From assembly GCA_902805675.1 (NCBI GenBank), contig CADCTA010000048.1:1-36256 (forward strand): a stretch of 36,256 nucleotides of DNA, given 5' to 3'. The first letter of the stretch is position 1. Each line of letters starts with the position of its first letter. Source of the stretch: an uncultured Chthoniobacterales bacterium (GTDB lineage: Bacteria; Verrucomicrobiota; Verrucomicrobiia; Chthoniobacterales; UBA10450). Shown in pieces: positions 25,492 through 34,357 of this stretch. Under the pieces are notes generated by a model, which worked only from the letters and a program-made list of their open reading frames with translations, was not told the DNA's origin and did not search any database. A program made the translations under genes and the position numbers.

Positions 25492-25914
25492 ATGAAGAGA
25501 ATCGTTTCCACCACCGAAGCGCCCGCTGCCGTCGGGCCGTACTCTCAGGCGATCCGCGTGGGCCAGTTGGTTTTCACGGCCGGCCAGATCCCGCTTGATC
25601 CGCAAAGCGGCCAGATTGTTCCCGGAGACATCAGCGACCAAACGCGCCGCGTCCTTGATAACCTCGCGGCAGTGCTGAAAGCGGAGAACCTCACCTTCAG
25701 CCACATCGTCAAGACGACGATCTTCCTCATGGACATGGCGGACTTCCAGGCCGTCAACGAAGTCTACGCATCGTACTTCAGCGATCTGCCGCCCGCGCGC
25801 TCGACGGTTCAGGTTGCCGGGTTACCGAAAGGCGCACGCGTTGAGATCGAGTGCATCGCCGTCTCGGATCAAACACCCGCCGGCGGGCAGCTGTCGGTCG
25901 ACGTGGGCGAGTAA
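25492..25914 (+). CDS. ridA: RidA, 2-iminobutanoate/2-iminopropanoate deaminase
   Basis: A 140-residue canonical RidA. It has the active-site Y17 in GPYSQAI, R103 in PPARSTVQVAGLPKGARVEIECIAV (R105 in the E. coli protein) and the matching Glu in VEIEC. It hydrolyses reactive enamine/imine intermediates released by PLP enzymes such as threonine dehydratase, protecting other PLP enzymes from damage. The last 15 residues (SDQTPAGGQLSVDVGE) extend beyond the usual family end. The start is ATG 25492 (MKRIVSTTEAPAAVG). pyrE follows on the same strand across a 152 bp gap filled by an inverted repeat, so the two are probably not tightly coupled. A second, divergent RidA-family gene lies at 21298. Confidence 0.96.
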   Translation: MKRIVSTTEAPAAVGPYSQAIRVGQLVFTAGQIPLDPQSGQIVPGDISDQTRRVLDNLAAVLKAENLTFSHIVKTTIFLMDMADFQAVNEVYASYFSDLPPARSTVQVAGLPKGARVEIECIAVSDQTPAGGQLSVDVGE

Positions 25915-25928
25915 TGCGCGCATCGGGA

Positions 25929-26037
25929 GGTAGGGACATCGCGCTGCGATGTCCGAGCGGCGTGGCAAGCTTCGCGGCGCCGCGGCGTCTTCTCTGTTGG
26001 CCACGCGCCACGGACGCCGCAGCGCGGCGTCCCTACC
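25929..26037. repeat. Family C inverted repeat, copy 2 (between ridA and pyrE)
   Basis: The left arm GGTAGGGACATCGCGCTGCG and right arm CGCAGCGCGGCGTCCCTACC bound a 109 bp element matching the copy at 15579-15688 in arms and length. An inner inverted segment (GCGTGGC / GCCACGC) is also present. It starts 15 bp after the ridA stop and ends 29 bp before the pyrE ATG, so it could terminate the ridA transcript or shape pyrE expression. Confidence 0.85.
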
Positions 26038-26066
26038 ACCGATCTGGTCAGAGGCACTAGTTCTCG

Positions 26067-26633
26067 ATGTCCGACGATCTTGTTTCGCTCTTCCGGAAGA
26101 CTGGCGCGCTGCTGGACGGGCACTTCGTGCTGCGTTCCGGATTGCACAGCCGGCAGTTCTTCCAGTGCGCGCTGCTGCTGCAGTACACCGATATCGCGGC
26201 TGAAGTCTGCGGTCGGCTCGCCGACAAATTGCGCAGCATCGAGTGCGACGCGGTCATCTCCCCTGCCCTCGGGGGCATCGTCGTTGGGCAAGAAGTCGGG
26301 CGCTCACTCGGTAAGCGTCACATTTTCGCGGAGAAAGACGCCGGCGGGTTGGTCTTGCGGCGCGGCTTCGAAATTCGCCCTAACGAGCGGTTTGTGGTGG
26401 CGGAAGATGTCGTCACGCGCGGCGGTCGTGTGCAGGAGACGGTCGACATTGTGCGGGCGCACGGCGGTCTCGTTGCCGCCGTCGGAGTGATCGTCGACCG
26501 CAGCGGCGGCAAGCGGCCAGACTTCGGCTGCCCGTTCGTCAGCCTCGTCGAGATGAACGTGGAGACTTTCGAGGCCGACAAGCTCCCGCCCGATCTCGCC
26601 GGCACGACAGCAGTAAAACCGGGCAGCAAGTAG
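26067..26633 (+). CDS. pyrE: Orotate phosphoribosyltransferase
   Basis: A 188-residue type I phosphoribosyltransferase. VVAEDVVTRGGRVQET (residues 110-125) is the PRPP-binding motif, slightly altered from the usual DVxTTGGS. SGLHSRQFFQCALLL, ISPALGGIVVGQEVGR and FAEKDAGGLVLRRGFEI match the OPRT core. It converts orotate and PRPP to OMP in pyrimidine synthesis. The start is ATG 26067 (MSDDLVSLFRKTGALLDGHF). The next gene, a GT-C-like membrane protein, begins 3 bp after the pyrE stop, so pyrE leads a bicistronic unit that couples nucleotide and glycan functions. OPRT is preferred over other PRTs because of the HSRQFFQ and EKDAG segments. Confidence 0.95.
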   Translation: MSDDLVSLFRKTGALLDGHFVLRSGLHSRQFFQCALLLQYTDIAAEVCGRLADKLRSIECDAVISPALGGIVVGQEVGRSLGKRHIFAEKDAGGLVLRRGFEIRPNERFVVAEDVVTRGGRVQETVDIVRAHGGLVAAVGVIVDRSGGKRPDFGCPFVSLVEMNVETFEADKLPPDLAGTTAVKPGSK

Positions 26634-26636
26634 CGG

Positions 26637-28490
26637 ATGCCGGCCGCGTCGCATTCCGCCACGATGCGACCGAAGTTCCGACCTGCACTGGGCAGCTCGC
26701 TCGCCTGGCTCGCATTCTTCCTCATCGTCGCCGGCGTGCGGCTGTGCTTCGTCTCGGATTTCGGCAGCGCGATGCCGATCCTCGATCAGTGGGACGACGA
26801 GGCGGGGCGAATCATTAAGCCCTACGTGGAGGGCGATCTTGGGTTGGCGCAGATCTTCGCGGCGCATAACGAGCATCGGCCGGTAATCGCACGCTTGCTG
26901 ACGTTGGCGCTGTTCATCCTGAATGACCAATGGGACGCGCGCTTGCAGATGACGGCGAACGCTGGTGTCGCGGCCGGTCTGGCCGTTGCGGTCGCGTGGA
27001 TCGGCACGCGGTTGATCGGCGAGCGTGACCGGCTTGTCGTGATGGTAGCCGTCGCATGCTGGTCGTGTTTGCCCTACGGGTGGGAGAACACGATCTCGGG
27101 TTTTCAGTCGTCGTTCTATTTCCTGCTGCTCTTTTCCGTGCTCGCGATCTGGGGCCTTGTCGGCTCTCCGAGCCGAACGCGCGGCTGGTTCGTTGGGCTA
27201 CTCGCAGCGACGCTGGCCTGCTTCAGTATGGGGTCGGGCTTCCTCGCAGCCGGCGCGATCCTCGGGATCGTGACTGTTCGCTGCCGGACGCGGCGCGTCA
27301 TCGATCGCGACAGCCTCACGACGATGGCAGCGTGCGCGGCGATCATGGCGCTCGGCATCGCGTCAAACGTGCACGTGCCTGACCATGATGTTCTTCGTGC
27401 GACATCGTTTTGGCAGTGGATCGACGTGTTCGCACGCTGCCTGGCGTGGCCATTTTCGCGATACGCCGCTGCCGCTCTTTTCATCAACCTGCCGATCGCG
27501 TGGCTGGCGCTCTCGTACCTGAGGCACCGCGCATCGAGCATGCCGGCTGCCGATGCACGGCGTGCTGAGCTGGTGCTGGCGTTCGCGTTGTTCGTGGTGC
27601 TGCAGGCCGCCGCGATTGCGTATACCCGCGGTGGTGGGCTCGCCGACACAATCGCGCCGCGTTACCTCGACCTGCTCGCCTTCGGAACGGTTGCCAATTT
27701 CTTCGCGCTTTTCCTCGCTGTCCGGCGCGCGCCACTTCCGTCTCGGAGCATCGCGGCGGCATGGGTCGGCGTTGTCGGGATAGGCGCCGGTGCGGTCGGC
27801 TACGCGAGCGTCGAAGGCATGCGCGGGCGCAGTGATCAGGTGCGCAATGCAGAAACACAGGTGCGGGCGTACTTAGCGAACGGTGATATCCGCGAGCTCG
27901 CCAGCGACACCGCGCGCATCGCGTATCCATGGGCAGAGCGATTCACGACGTTCCTCGATGATGCGACGATTCGTCGCGTGCTTCCGGCGGCAGTCCGGCT
28001 GCCGCTGAAGCTCGAGCCGGATGGCGATAGCGGTGGTTTCGTTGCGCAATCGGGCGCGGCCGCACAGATCATCTGGAATTCCGAAGCGGCAGGCATCCCC
28101 TCGCCTGGCGCTGAATTTCGCAGCCACGCGATCCGCCCTTCGCTGCCGTACCTGCGGTTCGAACTACAAGGTGCACTCGGGAAAGGCAGGTCGCTCAAGC
28201 TGCTCGACGAACAGACAGGACGCCAAACACGCGTGAAGTTCCTCGCAGCCGACGACGCATGGCGGACCGGCTACGCTAGCGTGAGGGAAGACGTGCGCGT
28301 GATTGCGCGTGATCACGATCCGGAGCAATCGCTTGCCTTCACCGAGCCGAAGGAGGTCGGCAGGCTCTCTTACCTCACCGAACAGCTTCTCGATCGCAGC
28401 GTCGGCGTTCTTCTCCTCGGGCTGGGATTGGCCAGCGCGTTAGCTGTCCACGCGCTGCTCGCACGCGCCGCGCCAGAGGCTTCAATTTAA
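26637..28490 (+). CDS. GT-C like polytopic membrane protein with soluble C-terminal domain
   Basis: A 617-residue membrane protein with about ten helices up to about residue 400, a periplasmic-type domain (about 400-585) and one more C-terminal helix (SVGVLLLGLGLASALAVHALL). The first loop has MPILDQWDDEAGRII (residues 46-60; D50, D53, D54, E55) and HNEHRPVIARLL, resembling GT-C donor-site loops. The gene at 30343 has a matching PLMDDWE loop, and I think the two are distant paralogues. It starts 3 bp after the pyrE stop at ATG 26637 (ATG 26664 is an alternative). It is convergent with the GT4 gene and overlaps it by 4 bp. The glycosyltransferase assignment is inferred from topology, motif and neighbours. 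Confidence 0.75.
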   Translation: MPAASHSATMRPKFRPALGSSLAWLAFFLIVAGVRLCFVSDFGSAMPILDQWDDEAGRIIKPYVEGDLGLAQIFAAHNEHRPVIARLLTLALFILNDQWDARLQMTANAGVAAGLAVAVAWIGTRLIGERDRLVVMVAVACWSCLPYGWENTISGFQSSFYFLLLFSVLAIWGLVGSPSRTRGWFVGLLAATLACFSMGSGFLAAGAILGIVTVRCRTRRVIDRDSLTTMAACAAIMALGIASNVHVPDHDVLRATSFWQWIDVFARCLAWPFSRYAAAALFINLPIAWLALSYLRHRASSMPAADARRAELVLAFALFVVLQAAAIAYTRGGGLADTIAPRYLDLLAFGTVANFFALFLAVRRAPLPSRSIAAAWVGVVGIGAGAVGYASVEGMRGRSDQVRNAETQVRAYLANGDIRELASDTARIAYPWAERFTTFLDDATIRRVLPAAVRLPLKLEPDGDSGGFVAQSGAAAQIIWNSEAAGIPSPGAEFRSHAIRPSLPYLRFELQGALGKGRSLKLLDEQTGRQTRVKFLAADDAWRTGYASVREDVRVIARDHDPEQSLAFTEPKEVGRLSYLTEQLLDRSVGVLLLGLGLASALAVHALLARAAPEASI

Positions 28491-30307
28491 GGGGTAGTCG
28501 GCGTTGGAATGCCCGCCGCGCTGAGGCGCTGCCTCATCCGCATACCCGCAGCTCGCAACGCGAGTCGGTCGCGCGACTCCGCCTGTGCGCGCGCGCCGAG
28601 CTCAGCCGCTTCCTCGCGATTCTCCAAGACGCGTCGCATCAACGAAGCGGCGTGCTCGAGCGACGGTTCTGCCCAGCGGTTGCCCTTCTTGTAGATCGGT
28701 CCATCGGTGGCGATCTCCGTCAGCGAATAGTCGACGAGCAGACTATTGCCGGCGTGCATGAAGTCGAGGTTGCCGGAGTAGCCGGTGCCGATCACCGGCT
28801 TGGCGAGGAGCATCGCTTCCGCCATCGCGAGGCCGAATCCTTCCGAGCGATGGAGCGAGACGAAGCAGTCGCACATCTGCAGATAACCGTAGGCCGTAGC
28901 GCGCGAGACTGATTCGTCGATGATGACGATGTTGTGATTTGCCGCAGCAGTGCGCAGCCGCTCCATTGCGGCCGCGTCGCTCGAGCCGCGGCTGACCTTG
29001 ATCACGAGGCTCGCGCGTTCGTTAGGCGAGAAGGCGAGACGAAACGCATTCAGCACTGCGAGCGGGTTCTTGCGTTCGAACTCGCTCAGCATGTCGAACA
29101 TGAACAGGAAGACGCAATGCTCCGGCGGGATCGCGAAACGTGAGCGCGGCACTTCGTCGACTTCGCCGAGCAAAACGCCGGGCAACATCTCGTGCACAGG
29201 TCGCGTCATGCGCGAGCGCATGGCGTCGGCCACGAACTTCGTCGGCGCCCAGATCTCATCGACCGCTTCTGCGAGCTTCACCCACTCCTCCGGAATGGTG
29301 TCCAGCTCCCACGCCCAGTAGGCGATGCGGTAAACGCCGGCCCGCGGCGCGAGGCCGCTGATGGCGTAACAATTCTCGAAGTGCGGAAACGGCGCGACGG
29401 TGATCACCGTCGCGCGAAAGGTTTCGAGCCCGAGCCACTCCGTGCGACTCCTCAGCGTCGTCTGCACACCAGCCGGCACATCGCGACACGAGGTCTGGAA
29501 TCCCGCTGCTTCCAGCCCTGCTTTCGTAGCGAGCGCGGCCTGCTGGATGCCGGACGGGTAACAGAAATGGCTCAGGACATTTACGCCAGCGACCGCCGCG
29601 CTCGATTCCATCTGCTCGATCGCGGGCAGCCGCGGTAGCGAGGAAATGCGGCGGAGCGCATTGAACTTCGGGAATTCCGCGCGAAGCGATTGCAGGAACG
29701 GGCGTTCGTTTGCACCCGCATACCCGCTCGGAAAGCGGGCCTGCCACTCCGGATTCAGCAGGTACGTCTCGGCCACTCCGAGCCGCACATCGTCCGCCGT
29801 CGCGTGCAGGAACCAGAGGATCTGTTCGTCAGTGAACCCATGCTGCGGCCGGCCTTTGCCGAGCAACCACTTCACGAAACGCTTCTGCCCCACAGGCAAC
29901 AACGCCAGCGGATACCTGCTCTGAAGCCATGCGGTATGCCGGTAGTATTCGCGCACCGCTTCGCCAGGATTCGCGACAAATACCGCGTCGACGTTCGCAA
30001 TCGCCGCAGCTGAAAGCCCGAACTCGCGCGCTGCGACGTTCCGCAGGTAAGCGCGATAGCCACCATCCGGCGCGAGCGCCCTTCGATAGCGCGGCCGCAG
30101 ATCCGGCTGGTCGCGCAGCAGACCGAGCACGAATCGCGCGACGGACGCGCTGCTCTCCGCATCAGCGGGCGACCACTGGCTGAACGGCAACCCGCGAGAA
30201 TCGAGCAGCGCGTCCATCGTCTTGCGATGGAAGACATCGAAATAGTCCGATGGCGCAGACGTCGACTGGCTAGCCGGCGGTCTTCGGAAAAAGGATAGCA
30301 ATCCCAT
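28487..30307 (-). CDS. Glycosyltransferase family 4 with a helical N-terminal extension
   Basis: A 606-residue protein in two parts. Residues about 240-600 are a GT-B enzyme: VNVLSHFCYPSGIQQAAL, the donor-domain start FMFDMLSEFERKNPLAVLNAF (403-423), HRSEGFGLAMAEAM with the E-x7-E pair E489/E497, and PVIGTGYSGNLDFM. Residues about 30-225 are a helical region with a repeating look (RYPLALLPVGQKRFVKWLLGKG; EQILWFLHATADDVRLGVAETYLLNPEWQARFP), a kind of extension found before GT4 domains in large surface-glycan enzymes. I start at ATG 30307 (MGLLSFFRRPPA); the upstream open frame antisense to nothing useful is Arg/Gly-rich. It is downstream of the GT-C gene by 35 bp on the same strand. Confidence 0.9.
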   Translation of the reverse strand: MGLLSFFRRPPASQSTSAPSDYFDVFHRKTMDALLDSRGLPFSQWSPADAESSASVARFVLGLLRDQPDLRPRYRRALAPDGGYRAYLRNVAAREFGLSAAAIANVDAVFVANPGEAVREYYRHTAWLQSRYPLALLPVGQKRFVKWLLGKGRPQHGFTDEQILWFLHATADDVRLGVAETYLLNPEWQARFPSGYAGANERPFLQSLRAEFPKFNALRRISSLPRLPAIEQMESSAAVAGVNVLSHFCYPSGIQQAALATKAGLEAAGFQTSCRDVPAGVQTTLRSRTEWLGLETFRATVITVAPFPHFENCYAISGLAPRAGVYRIAYWAWELDTIPEEWVKLAEAVDEIWAPTKFVADAMRSRMTRPVHEMLPGVLLGEVDEVPRSRFAIPPEHCVFLFMFDMLSEFERKNPLAVLNAFRLAFSPNERASLVIKVSRGSSDAAAMERLRTAAANHNIVIIDESVSRATAYGYLQMCDCFVSLHRSEGFGLAMAEAMLLAKPVIGTGYSGNLDFMHAGNSLLVDYSLTEIATDGPIYKKGNRWAEPSLEHAASLMRRVLENREEAAELGARAQAESRDRLALRAAGMRMRQRLSAAGIPTPTTP

Positions 30308-30342
30308 GGTTCGCACGCTCCGTCGGTCGCGCGCAGTCGCGG

Positions 30343-32157
30343 CTACAGCTTTAGCTCCGGAGCGTTCTGCTTCAGACGGTAGAGTCGTGGTCCGTCGATA
30401 TCCACCGCCCAGGCGGAGATCGCCGCTCCGGGCGGCACAGCATCGCGCCGGAAGGTCGCCGCCCAGCCGCTCCAAAGCAGGTCCTCGTTGCGGAACTTCT
30501 TCTTGATGTCCTTCCGCCGCACGGTGGCGTCCGACATTGCAAAGGCGATCCACCCGCGCTCCGGCGTTTCGTAGGCCAGCAGCACGGCGTCGGCCGGCTT
30601 GTCCTTCGCATTCAGCGTGGCCCAGCCGGACGCGCGGAATTCATCCCCATACGTTGGAACGATTGCGTCGCACCAGCCAGCGGCCGCGCGCTCGTCTGCT
30701 TCGGCGTGCGGCAACGCAGCGATCCGCGGATCTTTTACGAGTGGCGGATGGATGATGTTGAGGGCGTCTAGCTGCGCGACGCGAGCGATGATGAGCTGCG
30801 GATTCGGATAATTGATGCGCTTGATGATCGCAGAGGTGTCGATCGCCGGGCTGAAGACGATCGCGCTCCGCGCCAGGCGATTGCGCGCCCAGATGGAGTG
30901 TAGGACCCGCGTCGCGCCTTCGAAGTGACTGACGTAGAGATACGTGCCGCCAACCGCTACGAGCACCATCGTCCCTATGAGCAGAGCGCGTGAGAATCGG
31001 CTCGCCTGCTGGCTGTTTCTCATCACCGAAGCGATGATCGCGAGCAGCGCCGCGACCGCGATGAGCGCGTACAATGAGAACGTCACATAACGCGACGAGA
31101 TCGCGTATTTAACCCCGAACCCGCCGCGTCCCAGCACCACCAGCACCCCGCTGAGCGCGGAATACAGCGCAAGCGCAAACCAGGGCAGAACCCGCCGGGA
31201 AAACTCGGCATCGCGGAAGCGTCGCAGCGCAAAGCCGGCAGCGGCCAGCAGCAACACGACCACGACAGCTCCGACTGCGCTCGCCAGAGCGACGCGCTCA
31301 TGCTTGGCGGCGTAGGCGAACGTTCCGCCGATGAACGTGAGGAAAAACTGGATGTAATCCACCGCCGGCATGGCGGGGCCAAAATCCGGCAGGTGCGCCG
31401 GCTTGCGGTAGCCGTAGAGGTAGAGCGTCGCCGCCGCCGCTGCCATGGCACACCACCCCGCGGCCCAGCGCTTCCACGCGGCCGGTCGATGGCCGGCGAG
31501 GAACACCGGAAACGTAAGCCCCCACGCCAGCATGCCGTGGGCCAGCGTAAACGTGCTGATCGTAGAGAGCAGGGCCGCGATGCCGAACTTCGCGCCTAAC
31601 GACCAGCGCATCTCAAACGCAAGCAGCGCACCCACGATACAAAGCACCGGCATGAATGAGGGAAACCCGGACGCGAAGAGCCAGAGCTCGAATTGCGCCG
31701 GTGAAAAAATGAGCAGCGTGCTCGCCCAGAAACAGAGAGCCGTCGCCACGATTCCGAGGCCCGACCGGCGCAGGAGGAGGAAGATGCCCGCCGACGTGAC
31801 CGCGCAGATGGCGACCGAGAACATCATCTCGTCGCGCACGTCCCAATGCCCGTCGATGCCCGAGAGGATGAAAATCAGCTTCGGGAACACAGTTCGCGCT
31901 TCCTCCTGCTGCTCGAACAGGTCCTTCCACGCCAGCTCGCCCGTGTGCGCCTTCGCGATCAGCGGCGCCATTTCCCAGTCGTCCATCAGCGGCACCTCGA
32001 CGCCGTAACGCGCCACGAACCACCCCATGTAAAGCGCGGGCAGCGCGCCGACGATCAACGTGACTGCGGTCGCGAATCTGCGGTGCGTCCGCAATCGCTC
32101 GCTCACGCGGTGCCACGATCGCTGCAGCGCCTCTGTGTTGAACCGAGAATTCAACAC
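30343..32157 (-). CDS. GT-C like polytopic membrane protein, probable glycosyltransferase
   Basis: A 604-residue protein beginning at GTG 32157 (TTG 32154 also possible), with about ten to twelve helices and a soluble C-terminal domain from about residue 420 (ATRVLHSIWARNRLARSAIVFS ... YETPERGWIAFAMSDATVRRKD). The first periplasmic loop carries VEVPLMDDWEMAPLIAKAHTG (D59, D60, E62). RGGFGVKYAISSRYVTFSLYAL and the APRYLD-containing stretch of the gene at 26637 occupy the same place in the topology, supporting common ancestry. It would transfer a sugar from a lipid-phosphate donor in the periplasm. It is divergent from the SDR operon (77 bp) that may make that donor. Confidence 0.78.
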   Translation of the reverse strand: MLNSRFNTEALQRSWHRVSERLRTHRRFATAVTLIVGALPALYMGWFVARYGVEVPLMDDWEMAPLIAKAHTGELAWKDLFEQQEEARTVFPKLIFILSGIDGHWDVRDEMMFSVAICAVTSAGIFLLLRRSGLGIVATALCFWASTLLIFSPAQFELWLFASGFPSFMPVLCIVGALLAFEMRWSLGAKFGIAALLSTISTFTLAHGMLAWGLTFPVFLAGHRPAAWKRWAAGWCAMAAAAATLYLYGYRKPAHLPDFGPAMPAVDYIQFFLTFIGGTFAYAAKHERVALASAVGAVVVVLLLAAAGFALRRFRDAEFSRRVLPWFALALYSALSGVLVVLGRGGFGVKYAISSRYVTFSLYALIAVAALLAIIASVMRNSQQASRFSRALLIGTMVLVAVGGTYLYVSHFEGATRVLHSIWARNRLARSAIVFSPAIDTSAIIKRINYPNPQLIIARVAQLDALNIIHPPLVKDPRIAALPHAEADERAAAGWCDAIVPTYGDEFRASGWATLNAKDKPADAVLLAYETPERGWIAFAMSDATVRRKDIKKKFRNEDLLWSGWAATFRRDAVPPGAAISAWAVDIDGPRLYRLKQNAPELKL

Positions 32158-32234
32158 GTGCGAGCAGGATCGAAGATGCGGCAGGACATTACGTCGAAGC
32201 TATGGTCTAAGTGGAGCGTTCAATGGGAGAGCTG

Positions 32235-33218
32235 ATGAAAAGCCATTTCGAAGGCAGCAAAGCCCTCATCACCGGCGGCATCGGCTTTATCGGTTCGCAT
32301 CTCGCCGAACGTCTAGCCGGGCTCGGCGCGGAGGTCACGCTCATCGACAGCCTCATTCCAGACTACGGCGGCAACCTCTTCAACATCGAGCCGTTTCGTC
32401 ATCAGGTGCACGTGAATGTCTCCGACGTGCGGGACACCTACAGCATGCGCCACCTCGTGCAGGGGCAGGATTATCTCTTCAATCTTGCCGGCCAGACGAG
32501 CCATCTCGACTCCATGCGGAATCCGGAGCCCGACCTCGAGATCAACTGTCGCGCCCAGCTCTCCATCCTCGAAGCCTGCCGCGCGTGTAACCCGAAGATC
32601 AAGATCGTCTTCGCGAGCACGCGCCAGATCTACGGGCGGCCGCAGCAGCTTCCCGTCCCCGAGACACACCCGCTGAATCCGGTCGACGTGAACGGGATCA
32701 ACAAAATGGCAGGCGAGAAGTATCACCTGCTCTACAACGATGTGCATGGCGTCAGTGCGGCCGTCTTGCGCCTGACGAACACGATCGGGCCGCGCATGCG
32801 GATCAAAGATGCGCGGCAAACATTCGTCGGCGTATGGATTCGGCAGCTGCTCGAAGGTAAGCCGATCGAAGTGTGGGGTGGACAGCAGCTGCGCGACTTC
32901 ACCGATGTGGATGATGCTGTCGACGCATTTCTGCTCACGGCTGCCGACCCGAAGACGAACGGTGAGGTTTACAACCTGGGCGGCAGCGAAGTCATCGATC
33001 TTGGGAGTCTGGCCAAGCTCCTCGTTGCGGTAAACGGCAGCGGTGAGTTTGCCGTGAAGGAATTCCCCGCAGAGCGGCACAAGATCGACATCGGGGATTA
33101 CTACAGCGACTTCTCGAAGATCGAGTCGGAGCTCGGCTGGAAGCCGAAGCGGTCGCTGCGCGAGACGCTCGAAGGGACGGTAAAGTTTTACCGCGAGCAC
33201 CTCGCCGCCTATCTGTAG
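32235..33218 (+). CDS. NAD-dependent epimerase/dehydratase (extended SDR) with Asn at the catalytic Tyr position
   Basis: A 327-residue extended short-chain dehydrogenase. The NAD-binding GGIGFIG (residues 14-20) and D38 at the end of strand 2 indicate NAD(H). FASTRQIYGRP (127-136) supplies the Ser/Thr. In the active site the usual Y-x-x-x-K appears as N153-G-I-N-K157 (PVDVNGINKMAGEKYH), so Lys is kept but Tyr is replaced. LRLTNTIGPRM and WGGQQLRDFTDVDDAVDAF are nucleotide-sugar enzyme motifs. It should act on an NDP-sugar (epimerisation or dehydration), feeding the aminotransferase 5 bp downstream. GGGAGA (32225-32230), four bases before ATG 32235, decides that start; ATG 32223 is the alternative. 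Confidence 0.88.
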   Translation: MKSHFEGSKALITGGIGFIGSHLAERLAGLGAEVTLIDSLIPDYGGNLFNIEPFRHQVHVNVSDVRDTYSMRHLVQGQDYLFNLAGQTSHLDSMRNPEPDLEINCRAQLSILEACRACNPKIKIVFASTRQIYGRPQQLPVPETHPLNPVDVNGINKMAGEKYHLLYNDVHGVSAAVLRLTNTIGPRMRIKDARQTFVGVWIRQLLEGKPIEVWGGQQLRDFTDVDDAVDAFLLTAADPKTNGEVYNLGGSEVIDLGSLAKLLVAVNGSGEFAVKEFPAERHKIDIGDYYSDFSKIESELGWKPKRSLRETLEGTVKFYREHLAAYL

Positions 33219-33223
33219 CCCCC

Positions 33224-34357
33224 GTGCGCGTTACACAAACCAAGCGCGTTCTGCAGGCGGACCCGAAGTCCGATTACCTCGCGCATAAAGGAGAGATCGA
33301 TGCCGCGATCGCGCGCGCCTTGGACAGTGGGCGCTACATCCTTGGCGCCGAAGTCACCGCCTTTGAGAGCGAGTGGGCGGCTTACGTCGGCAGTGCGCAT
33401 GCGGTCGGCGTCGGCAATGGGACCGACGCGCTCGAGCTCGCGCTCCGTGCGCTCGACATTGGTGGCGGCGATGTGGTGATCACCACGTCGAATACAGCAG
33501 TCGCGACAGTCGCCGCGATCGAGCTCACCGGCGCGTCAGCGCTCCTCGTGGATGTCGACGCGATGACCCTGACGATGTCACCGGAACGCCTTGCGTCCGC
33601 GATCGCGCAACATAGCGGCGGCCGCCTCAAAGCGGTGATCCCGGTGCATCTGTACGGCTGGCCCGCGGACATGCCCGCCATCACTGCCGTCGCTTCTGAG
33701 CACGGGCTCAAGGTCATCGAAGATTGCGCGCAAGCGCACGGCGCATCGTTGAGCGGACGCGCTGTCGGCACGTGGGGCGATGCGGCGGCGTTCAGCTTTT
33801 ATCCAACCAAAAATCTTGGCGCACTCGGCGACGCCGGCGCGGTTGTGACAAACGAATCGACCACGGCCGAGCGGCTCCGCGCGCTGCGCGTTTACGGATG
33901 GAAAGAGCGCTACATCAGCGACAGCGTCGGCATGAACACGCGCCTGGACGATCTCCAGGCCGCCATTCTGCGGGTGAAGCTCCGGCACCTCGACGCGGCG
34001 ACTGCACGGCGACGGGAGATCGCCTGTGAATATCACGCACGGTTCGCCGAGCTTCCGATTCTCCTGCCGCCGCGCGACGAAAGCGCGGAACACGTCTATC
34101 ATCAATTTGTCATCCGCCTGCCGGAGCGCGATCGGCTCCGCGAGCACCTACAGGCCAACGACATAGATACTGCCGTGCTTTATCCTCTGCCCATTCACGC
34201 ACAACCCGCCTACCGCGGGCGCATCGCCGTTTCAGGTGAGCTGTCTGTCACCGAGCGCGCCGCGCGGGAACTTCTCTGCCTGCCCATTCATCCCACGCTG
34301 GACGATTCCGATATCGAGCGTGTGACCGCCGCCACTCGCGATTTCTTCCATGGCTGA
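33224..34357 (+). CDS. DegT/DnrJ/EryC1/StrS aminotransferase (NDP-sugar)
   Basis: A 377-residue PLP enzyme starting at GTG 33224. GNGTDALELAL (64-74) binds the cofactor phosphate, VIEDCAQAHGA (164-174) contains the PLP-ring Asp, and K196 in SFYPTKNLGALGDAG is the Schiff-base lysine. NTRLDDLQAAILRVKL and AVLYPLPIHAQPAYRG complete the sugar-aminotransferase pattern. It transfers an amino group from Glu or Gln to a keto-sugar nucleotide, making a 3- or 4-amino sugar; which position is not readable. It sits between the SDR gene (5 bp gap) and the methyltransferase gene (8 bp overlap), so the operon makes an amino sugar. DegT family certain. Confidence 0.96.
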   Translation: MRVTQTKRVLQADPKSDYLAHKGEIDAAIARALDSGRYILGAEVTAFESEWAAYVGSAHAVGVGNGTDALELALRALDIGGGDVVITTSNTAVATVAAIELTGASALLVDVDAMTLTMSPERLASAIAQHSGGRLKAVIPVHLYGWPADMPAITAVASEHGLKVIEDCAQAHGASLSGRAVGTWGDAAAFSFYPTKNLGALGDAGAVVTNESTTAERLRALRVYGWKERYISDSVGMNTRLDDLQAAILRVKLRHLDAATARRREIACEYHARFAELPILLPPRDESAEHVYHQFVIRLPERDRLREHLQANDIDTAVLYPLPIHAQPAYRGRIAVSGELSVTERAARELLCLPIHPTLDDSDIERVTAATRDFFHG

